The notes under the pieces are model-generated. The model was not told the DNA's origin, searched no databases, and worked only from the letters and a program-made list of their open reading frames with translations. 34,783 bases of DNA from a virus: positions 1-34,783 of the IMG/VR virus record IMGVR_UViG_3300048839_000573. One strand, given 5' to 3'. Shown piece after piece: positions 28,935 to 34,783 of this stretch. Each line of letters begins with the position of its first letter. Position 1 is the first letter of the stretch. The translations under genes and the position numbers were made by a program.

Positions 28935-29386
28935 TGGGTAAACAGGAGAAGGCAGAAAAGAAGCGCATCGACATTAAGAGCCTGGCCGACTTGCGGCCAC
29001 GCATGATCGATGCCGAGATTGAAGTGGGGGATGAGGTGCTCGTCATCCCCTGCCGTGCTTTGACGTATCAAGAGCAGATGGAAGCGGGTTGGGAAGTAAG
29101 CGACCCTGTGCCGCCTATCATGGGCGTGGGCGATGACAAGCGCCCGCTGTATGACTATCAGGACCCCGGCTATTTGAAGGCGAAGGAGCGCGCCAATACC
29201 GAGCGCATGTATCGCCGCTTGCTGCGTTTTGTGCAGCTTGAGATACCGGGCGAGACGGTGGAAGAGCGCGTCAAGGCGCTGCAAGACACGCTCGAATATA
29301 GCATCGTGACCAAGCTCACCATGCTCATGATGCGGACATTCACGGAGGGCGAAGCGCGGGCGAATTCCCGTGCTGATTCGTTTTGA
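28934..29386 (+). CDS. Tail assembly chaperone (gpG-like), upstream frame
   Basis: The ATG at 28934 (MGKQEKAEKKRIDIKSLADL) has GGAG about 8 nt upstream. The 150-aa product has a beta N-terminus (VGDEVLVIPCRALTYQEQME) and a helical C-terminus (VEERVKALQDTLEYSIVTKL), as usual for chaperones that coat the tape measure during tail assembly. It lies directly before the tape-measure gene, overlaps a second frame and ends in TTT-TGA, a likely +1 frameshift site. Confidence 0.75.
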   Translation: MGKQEKAEKKRIDIKSLADLRPRMIDAEIEVGDEVLVIPCRALTYQEQMEAGWEVSDPVPPIMGVGDDKRPLYDYQDPGYLKAKERANTERMYRRLLRFVQLEIPGETVEERVKALQDTLEYSIVTKLTMLMMRTFTEGEARANSRADSF

Positions 29387-29600
29387 TGCACACGATTTGG
29401 CAGTCCTGCGAATTTGTGCGCGCAACGGGTGGAGCATCGAGCGCGATTGGTGGGGCCTGAGTGAGCGCGAGCGCAATGAATGGCTTGCCTATGACGTATG
29501 GCGACAAAGGCGGCTTGAGTTGTATAGGACGGCGGTAGTGAAGGCGGAGTATGTAGACGCAGGGAGTTTAACCGCCCTGCTGATTGCGGAGACGCTGTAA
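29370..29600 (+). CDS. Tail assembly chaperone extension (gpT-like), probably made by frameshift
   Basis: The frame runs from a GTG at 29370 to the TAA at 29600, which overlaps the tape-measure ATG (TAATG). The GTG lacks a good ribosome site. A +1 shift at 29381-29386 would join upstream residue Phe150 to DAHDLAVLRICARNGWSIER, giving a 221-aa fusion, the usual G-GT arrangement. The segment is helical with many Trp and Arg (ERDWWGLSERERNEWLAYDV), as in gpT-type regions. Confidence 0.7.
   Translation: MLIRFDAHDLAVLRICARNGWSIERDWWGLSERERNEWLAYDVWRQRRLELYRTAVVKAEYVDAGSLTALLIAETL
29381..29386 (+). other. Candidate programmed +1 frameshift site TTT-TGA
   Basis: In the frame of the upstream chaperone gene the last codons read TCG TTT TGA. 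The Phe tRNA on TTT can re-pair one base forward on TTT (29382-29384), bypassing the TGA and entering the second frame at GAT (29385). A slow stop codon next to a slippery run is the same logic as the release factor 2 (prfB) site. Tail-chaperone +1 shifts are known in some phages, such as SPP1. Confidence 0.6.
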
Positions 29601-31843
29601 TGGCTGAGAGAACAACCCGCGTTAGGATGCGCGTCGAGGCCGATACTGCGGGCGTGGATCAGTATAACCGCAAAATGAAGGAAGCTGAGAAGACCACGCA
29701 AGACGTGGGCAAAGCTTCCAAGGGCTTTGGCGACCAAATTCAGGGTCTCAATAACACATTCTCGACCTTCATGGGCGCGGGCATTCTGGGCTTCGGGTTG
29801 GGCACGCTGAAGGGCTTCGCGGAAGAGATGTATAACGCGGGCACGGTGAGTAACCAAACCGCCGCCATCTTTGAGCAGATGATAAGCCCCATGACGAGCG
29901 TTGAAGATATGATGACCCGCCTGCGCGAAGCCACGCTTGGTATGGCCTCAGATACCGACATTCAGACGGGCGCAAACCTTCTCTTGCGCATGGGTATCGC
30001 AGAGAACCCGGAAGAGCTTGAGCAAATCATCGGCCTCGTCACGCGCCTAAAGTCCCCGACGGAAGACCTGGGCAGCGCGATCAACAACTTCGGCCTCATG
30101 ATGGCTAATCAATCGGTCATGCGCCTTGACAGCTTTGGTCTGTCATCGGGGCGAGTGAGAGACCGCATTGAAGAGTTGATTGCAAGCGGGCAAGCACTGA
30201 ACCGCGAAGAAGCCTTCAAGATGGCAACGCTTGAAGAGGGGGCGCGCGCGGTGGAGCGACTAGGGGATGCTGCGACTGTTAGTGTGACAGCCGTAGGACG
30301 TCTTCAGGTTCAGATCGAAAACTTAGCAAGCCAAGCCGCTGAGCAGTTTGCTATAAGCATTGAGTCAATAGTGGGCATGGCGCAGGTTGCGGCGGGCGTG
30401 CATCCTGTGCAGATGGATATTACTAAACAAAGGTTGCAGATTATCAAGGAAATGACCGATCAGGTTTTTGATGACCTTGGTGAACGGTCTATCATGGAGC
30501 GCCTTGCCGTTCCTGACTTTGAAACGGCTGCGCCTGACAGTTTTATTACAGACTACTTGCAGCAGGCGATAGCGCTCGCGGCGGAAGACCCGTCACTCAT
30601 CAACAATATCAATCAACTCCGCACGCGCACGATTGAGCGCTTGAACTGGGGGCAGCGCTACGCAGCAGAGAGCGGGCGATTTGATATGCAGATTGACGCC
30701 ATGAATATGATGGTGTCACGCGCAGGGGACTTGCTGCGACTGGAAAGCGAACGCGAAGAGCGGGCGCGCTCTCTAGAGGGCCTGCAGAACGCGGTCAATC
30801 GCAGTCTCGAATTTGCGCAAGACCTGTACCAAGCGGGCGCAGATGAAGTGAATAGACAGATCCAGGCGCGCGATGATGAGATGAACCTCTTCAGGCTTGG
30901 GCGCATGGAAGCACAGGCCATGAGCTTGGCGCTTAACGAAATGGGCGAAGTGCCGCGATTTATGGACCGCGAAAGCGCAGACAGCTTGTCGCGCATGGCC
31001 GAAGAGACGCAGCGCATTGCCACCGATATGAAAGAAGCCGCAGACGCTGACCCGTTGCGCTTTACGGATGAGCAGGTGAAGGCCGCACAAGACACGGCCA
31101 AGGCAGTCGGGGAGATGGCCAAAGACGCCGAAGCCGCTGCGCGTGCATTCGAGAATATCAAGCTCTCTGACATCTTCGGACAGGGCGGCGACTCGCTCAT
31201 TATGGACATCAACCGCGCTATCATGGGTGCGCTTCCCGAAGGTACAACGGATGAGCAGCGCGCGGCCATCGAGCGCCAATTGCGGCTTACAAGCGGCGAA
31301 GAAACTGAAAGCTCGCTCTACTTCCAAGAGCAACTCATCCCCGGCATTCTGGCGCAGTCAGACGACCCGGAGGTGATCGCAGCGGCCTCGCAGGCACTCG
31401 CGGACATTTTCAAGGCGGCCACGTTGGAAGGCGTGGATACAGGCGACTTGGGCTTTCTGACGGCCATTGAGAACGCACTGTCCCCTGAGAACCTGCAGGC
31501 GTTCGACGCGGAGGCGTTCGTCAGCGCGTTTCAGGAAGCGCAGACGGGCGCAGAGGGCATTGATACCGGGCTATCCAACGCGGCGACGAGTTTGGAAGTG
31601 AGTGGCCGGGCAAGCGCAGACCTGGCGACTAACTTAGAGCTTGGCAATAAAAGCTCTTCACAGATCGCGGGTAACCTGCGCAACGCCTTTGACCGTCGCT
31701 ACACGCTCAACGTCGACATTAACGCCATCGCGCCGCCTTGGTTAAGGACTGTCTTGAATGACCCAAGCGGGGCAAGCTTTGCGGCCATGATGGAGCGCAA
31801 TACCAAGGATAACGGCGGGAAGCCGCCGGGGATGGTCCCCTGA
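29600..31843 (+). CDS. Tail tape-measure protein
   Basis: 747 aa, the longest protein here, following the chaperone pair. It begins AERTTRVRMRVEADTAGVDQ, with a coiled-coil start and a Gly-rich membrane-like helix (FMGAGILGFGLGTLKGFAEE, about 57-76); the remainder is helical and Gln/Ala/Glu-rich. The C-terminus ends PPGMVP. It sets tail length; with roughly 0.15 nm per residue the tail would be about 110 nm. No lysozyme or peptidase motif is visible. The ATG overlaps the previous stop as TAATG. Confidence 0.9.
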   Translation: MAERTTRVRMRVEADTAGVDQYNRKMKEAEKTTQDVGKASKGFGDQIQGLNNTFSTFMGAGILGFGLGTLKGFAEEMYNAGTVSNQTAAIFEQMISPMTSVEDMMTRLREATLGMASDTDIQTGANLLLRMGIAENPEELEQIIGLVTRLKSPTEDLGSAINNFGLMMANQSVMRLDSFGLSSGRVRDRIEELIASGQALNREEAFKMATLEEGARAVERLGDAATVSVTAVGRLQVQIENLASQAAEQFAISIESIVGMAQVAAGVHPVQMDITKQRLQIIKEMTDQVFDDLGERSIMERLAVPDFETAAPDSFITDYLQQAIALAAEDPSLINNINQLRTRTIERLNWGQRYAAESGRFDMQIDAMNMMVSRAGDLLRLESEREERARSLEGLQNAVNRSLEFAQDLYQAGADEVNRQIQARDDEMNLFRLGRMEAQAMSLALNEMGEVPRFMDRESADSLSRMAEETQRIATDMKEAADADPLRFTDEQVKAAQDTAKAVGEMAKDAEAAARAFENIKLSDIFGQGGDSLIMDINRAIMGALPEGTTDEQRAAIERQLRLTSGEETESSLYFQEQLIPGILAQSDDPEVIAAASQALADIFKAATLEGVDTGDLGFLTAIENALSPENLQAFDAEAFVSAFQEAQTGAEGIDTGLSNAATSLEVSGRASADLATNLELGNKSSSQIAGNLRNAFDRRYTLNVDINAIAPPWLRTVLNDPSGASFAAMMERNTKDNGGKPPGMVP

Positions 31844-33417
31844 TGGCAATGGCTGAATATGTGGTGCTGATTGACTTTGACAAAGACGAGACCTACGGGC
31901 ACGCACTCTCGAATGTGACGTATTGGGTGAATGAGGCGCGTTGGTCGTATGGCGTGAAGCGGGCCTTTGATGAGTTTGCCCCGCCTGCACAGTGCATCAT
32001 CACGCTTGACAACTCGGCAGGGAATTTTGACTTTGAAAACACGGGCGCGCAATTCTACGGACTGCTCAAGCGCGGCCTGTTGGTGAAGGTGGTAGGTATT
32101 ACTTCTATCGGCACGTATGGCCTATTCGTGGGGCGTATTCGGGAATTACAATTCGATGATGTCGGGCTATTGGGCAGCAGGAAGCTTCGCCTGATCGTGA
32201 CTGACTTAACGGACGACCTGCTCTTTACGCAATTCGATCAGCCGCTATTTCGCAACGTACCACCGGGGCAGATTATTCGGGACGTGTTTGAGCGCTCCGG
32301 CATTGTTTATCCGTATGCTTCGAGTTTTGCCTATCTCGACCAGGGCTACGCGCTTGACGGCGCAGGCACAAAGCTCTTTACAAGCGCTGCCTTAACGTTA
32401 AGCGTCGGCGATGGGCAGTCTACGCTAGCCTACACGGGCGACAAGCCGATTGACAACGTGCAGGCGTATTTGCGAGACCTTGTAGCGGCGGAGTTGGGCG
32501 GCCTTTTTTTCTATGCCGCGCGCGCAGGATCGTGGACGTTTTTGGAGCGCCACTGGGCCGTAGGCGCAACGGCGGTTGATACGTTCGATGATACTGAGCT
32601 TGACGACATAGACTACAGCGTTGATGGAGATGTGGTCAATGACGTAACCGTCACCTACTACCCGCGCCGCGTAGGGACGGCGGCCTCGGTGTTGTGGTCT
32701 AACCCGGACACGTTTGAGTTGCAACCCAAAAAGACGCGCACCATCACCGCACGCTACACGGACCCCAACTCAGCCACCGGGTCAAGCGTGGGCGGCGTGG
32801 ATATGCTGCAACCGCAGGCGGGCGTGGACTACATTGGACGGCAAAATGAAAATGGTAGCGGCGCAGACTATACTAGCTCGCTGCTGCTTTCTACCACGTT
32901 CAGCGGCTCTTCAGCGACCATTACCATCGAGAACACAAGCCCTATCAATTCGGTCTTTGTGACGCTGCTCAGAGTACGGGGTACGCCGCTTATCTCTAGC
33001 CAACCGGACCGCGTGCGCGCTTTCTCTGCCTCTTCGCAAATTCTCTATAACATCATCGCGCGCGATTACACGTTTCGCTTGGTGGATGATGCGGGCACGG
33101 CGCAGGCTTTCGCCAATACCGTCGTGAATAGGTTTTCCTTTGCCCGCCCGCGCGTGAATAGCGTCAGCTTCAATGCCAACAAAAACCCGGCGCGCTTGGA
33201 GTCGGCTCATCGGCGCTTCGTTGGAGAAGTCATTCGCATTGATAGTGACCGCCTTAATCATGATAGACTGTATATGATCGTAGGCGAGCAGCACACGATT
33301 GAGGGCGGCGGAGATTCGACGCATAACGTGACGTGGATATTAAGGCCGACTGACTTTTACAATTACGCCGTATTGGACGTGAACTCGCTCGATGACGGCT
33401 CAATGCTAGCAATCTAG
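31843..33417 (+). CDS. Putative tail hub / baseplate protein
   Basis: 524 aa, placed directly after the tape measure where distal tail or hub proteins lie. The N-terminal 110 residues (EARWSYGVKRAFDEFAPPAQ, then ITLDNSAGNFDFENTGAQFY and TYGLFVGRIRELQFD) look like a tail-hub (gp27/Tal-like) barrel that measures deviations from the tube; the middle has LIVTDLTDDLLFTQFDQPLF and the later part is beta and Ser/Thr-rich. The end (THNVTWILRPTDFYNYAVLD) resembles terminal segments of hub proteins in siphophages. The start shares a base with the tape-measure stop; Met3 is also possible. Confidence 0.7.
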   Translation: MAMAEYVVLIDFDKDETYGHALSNVTYWVNEARWSYGVKRAFDEFAPPAQCIITLDNSAGNFDFENTGAQFYGLLKRGLLVKVVGITSIGTYGLFVGRIRELQFDDVGLLGSRKLRLIVTDLTDDLLFTQFDQPLFRNVPPGQIIRDVFERSGIVYPYASSFAYLDQGYALDGAGTKLFTSAALTLSVGDGQSTLAYTGDKPIDNVQAYLRDLVAAELGGLFFYAARAGSWTFLERHWAVGATAVDTFDDTELDDIDYSVDGDVVNDVTVTYYPRRVGTAASVLWSNPDTFELQPKKTRTITARYTDPNSATGSSVGGVDMLQPQAGVDYIGRQNENGSGADYTSSLLLSTTFSGSSATITIENTSPINSVFVTLLRVRGTPLISSQPDRVRAFSASSQILYNIIARDYTFRLVDDAGTAQAFANTVVNRFSFARPRVNSVSFNANKNPARLESAHRRFVGEVIRIDSDRLNHDRLYMIVGEQHTIEGGGDSTHNVTWILRPTDFYNYAVLDVNSLDDGSMLAI

Positions 33418-33429
33418 GAGGCATCTCTC

Positions 33430-33918
33430 ATGGCATGGACTGCACCAAAAACGTGGGCGGGCGACCTGCTCGCAACAAGCGACTTTAATCTGCATATCCG
33501 CGATAACCTGCTTTGGCTGAAGTCTCCCACGTCAGTCAGCGTGACGCTAGCCAACGCCATCACGACCACCTCAACAAGCTGGGCGGATGCAACGGGCTTG
33601 TCCGTGACCATGACCACCAACGGCGGAAATGTGTTGGTGATCTTCACTGCTGCCACAAAGCACAGCGCAGACGGTAGTACCTGGGTGGACTTGGACGTAG
33701 ACGGCGCATCGCAAGGAGGCACGGACGGCATCATGTTTCGTACTGGTACAGGATTGCGTAACGTAAGCTTTTCGTGGGTCGTGGAGGGGCTAAGCGCCGC
33801 CTCGCACACATTCAAAATTCGCTGGAAGGTGAGCGCAGGTACAGCTACGATGGTTGCAGACGATAGCAGTTCAGGTGAAAAGATGAAACCATTCCTATAT
33901 GTTGTGGAGGCGCTATAA
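33430..33918 (+). CDS. Tail fibre-type protein with jelly-roll domain
   Basis: 162 aa. The N-terminal segment MAWTAPKTWAGDLLATSDFN then LHIRDNLLWLK is a tail-fibre attachment motif seen in many phages. The rest is beta (SVSVTLANAITTTSTSWADA, then FSWVVEGLSAASHTFKIRWK) resembling a C1q/jelly-roll fold used in receptor-binding or virion decoration. GGAGG lies about 7 nt upstream. It ends sharing one base with the next gene (TAATG). Confidence 0.75.
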   Translation: MAWTAPKTWAGDLLATSDFNLHIRDNLLWLKSPTSVSVTLANAITTTSTSWADATGLSVTMTTNGGNVLVIFTAATKHSADGSTWVDLDVDGASQGGTDGIMFRTGTGLRNVSFSWVVEGLSAASHTFKIRWKVSAGTATMVADDSSSGEKMKPFLYVVEAL

Positions 33919-34316
33919 TGGCAGACATTGCATTCAATTTGCAGCAGACGGTCAACGCCGAGTTTTTGACGGCTGAGCTGAAGACCATCGCGGAAATAGA
34001 CGGCCTGTCCTTGGTGGGCCAATCTGCGGGCGCGCATCTGTTTGAGGCTGAGAAAGTGATTGTGCACGCGACGGGCAAATTGACGGCGGCGCAGCAGATG
34101 AGCATCCTTGACGCGATCGAGGCGCATGACCCCCGCAAGCTCACCGAGGCGCAATTGGCGCAGCAGGCGGAAGAAGCGGCCAAGGAAGAGGCGACCCTTA
34201 CGCTAAGGGAACTGGTCAATACGCTCAATGCAAGCGTGGAGAATTGGCAGAGTTTGGACGATGTGAAGCGCGACATGGCGGCCTGGCTGCCCGCGCTGGT
34301 CGAGCGCTTGGTGTAA
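33918..34316 (+). CDS. Hypothetical tail-region protein (132 aa)
   Basis: Starts MADIAFNLQQTVNAEFLTAE. The N-terminal half is mixed; the C-terminal half is a Gln/Glu/Ala-rich helix (LAQQAEEAAKEEATLTLREL) suited to trimeric coiled-coil packing. Context suggests a fibre-associated or tail protein. No family is recognised with confidence. The ATG overlaps the preceding stop as TAATG. Confidence 0.72.
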   Translation: MADIAFNLQQTVNAEFLTAELKTIAEIDGLSLVGQSAGAHLFEAEKVIVHATGKLTAAQQMSILDAIEAHDPRKLTEAQLAQQAEEAAKEEATLTLRELVNTLNASVENWQSLDDVKRDMAAWLPALVERLV

Positions 34317-34359
34317 GAGAGTACAGAATGCGTATTATTTGTAACCGAGGGGGTGCGGG

Positions 34360-34783
34360 ATGAGGAATAACCAGCGAACGCTGCTGCTGCTGAGTGGGAA
34401 GAAGGCTGCCTCTACCTATTTCGAAGCCGTCACGACTGCGCCTAACCAAACCCTCACGCTGAACAGCTTCGGCGTTTCTGCCGCCACGACCATCGAATGG
34501 GGCGACGGCCTATCTGACACCTACACGGGCACGGCCTTACGCACGCATACCTACGCTAGCGCGGGCACGTATCAAGTTATCATCAAAGAGCCGCTGAACG
34601 TCACGACGTTTGACGTAAGAGATAATAAGGCAAATGTCAGCAGCGCCAATATCAAGGGTATGCTGAATGTCGCTACGTTTATCCTCACGGGGATTAAGGG
34701 CGGGGTATTCAACAGTACAGACGTAAGTGCATGGCGGCCAACTGATTTCCGCCTGTACTCCATGCCTACGAGCTATGGTGGTA
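34360..34783 (+). CDS. PKD-like and BspA/leucine-rich-like surface protein, partial
   Basis: The ATG at 34360 (MRNNQRTLLLLSGKKAASTY) has GAGGGGG about 6 nt upstream; the frame is open to the window edge, 141 codons, so the C-terminus is missing. Residues about 30-76 match a PKD-type Ig fold: TIEWGDG (44-50), then HTYASAGTYQVIIK (63-76). From about 80 on, repeats such as LNVTTFDVRDNKANVSSANI resemble BspA-type leucine-rich repeats. Both modules occur in bacterial surface and phage adhesion proteins, so a receptor-binding or virion-exposed role is likely. Confidence 0.7.
   Translation, partial: MRNNQRTLLLLSGKKAASTYFEAVTTAPNQTLTLNSFGVSAATTIEWGDGLSDTYTGTALRTHTYASAGTYQVIIKEPLNVTTFDVRDNKANVSSANIKGMLNVATFILTGIKGGVFNSTDVSAWRPTDFRLYSMPTSYGG

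Noticed and set aside
33414-34154. Long minus-strand open frame (246 codons) opposite the fibre genes
   Set aside because: Shadow frame of Ser/Thr-rich fibre sequence, spanning two genes on the other strand.
34328-34363. Eleven-codon frame ending in an ATGA overlap with the last gene (possible leader peptide)
   Set aside because: Too short to support; the overlap could be chance.
1-34783. Integrase, lysogeny repressor, lysis genes and tRNA genes
   Set aside because: I looked for them on both strands and saw none; they may lie outside the window, so lifestyle cannot be judged.

Overview
The window is about 35 kb of a tailed double-stranded DNA bacteriophage, or a prophage of one. It holds a replication/DNA-modification arm read leftward and a packaging, capsid and tail arm read rightward, which diverge from a gene-free stretch at about 12516-12937. 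The tape-measure protein, tail-assembly-chaperone pair, gp10-like neck protein and absence of sheath or contractile baseplate genes point to a siphovirus with a non-contractile tail. The host is bacterial: Shine-Dalgarno sites are strong (AGGAGG type), promoters have sigma70-like spacing, and most genes overlap as ATGA, TAATG or TGATG. The DNA is visibly GC-rich and full of GCGC. I cannot name the host. No integrase, repressor, lysis gene or tRNA is recognisable, so lifestyle is undecided, and both ends of the window cut through genes.

Left arm (1-12515, minus strand). A TTAACA-17-TATTAT promoter (12559-12587) feeds eight very small overlapping genes of unknown function (12515 down to 10813). 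An extended -10 promoter and a structured leader follow, then a coupled set: a ParB-like/MT-A70 adenine methyltransferase fusion, a PD-(D/E)XK nuclease, a winged-helix replication initiator with iteron-like 23-bp repeats inside its gene, and a second DNA methyltransferase with a heptad repeat and a C-terminal sliding-clamp motif. A CTGACA-17-TAAAAT promoter then drives two small genes, an AEP-type primase, a 46-residue basic protein and a DnaB-like helicase with an odd Walker A. A perfect TTGACA-17-TATGAT promoter drives the leftmost group, including an SSB-like protein and a small helix-turn-helix protein. Two of these promoters share a 24-bp box over the -35.

Right arm (12938-34783, plus strand). 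The order is canonical: small and large terminase, portal, Mu F/SPP1 gp7-like protein, maturation protease fused to a scaffold-like coiled coil, decoration-like protein, major capsid protein and head-completion proteins. After an interruption come the gp10-like protein, tail terminator, tail tube proteins, chaperone pair with a probable +1 frameshift, tape measure, a tail hub protein and fibre-like proteins. The last gene carries a PKD-like fold and leaves the window.

The interruption (22249-27109) is the most unusual part. It is a 4.9-kb insert between the head-completion and neck genes, with three glycosyltransferases of different families, a small-molecule or protein methyltransferase, a two-helix membrane peptide and three unknown proteins. 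It has its own extended -10 promoter, and a perfect inverted repeat encloses the ribosome site of the membrane peptide. The likeliest reading is a virion-glycosylation cassette; modification of host surface glycans is the main alternative.
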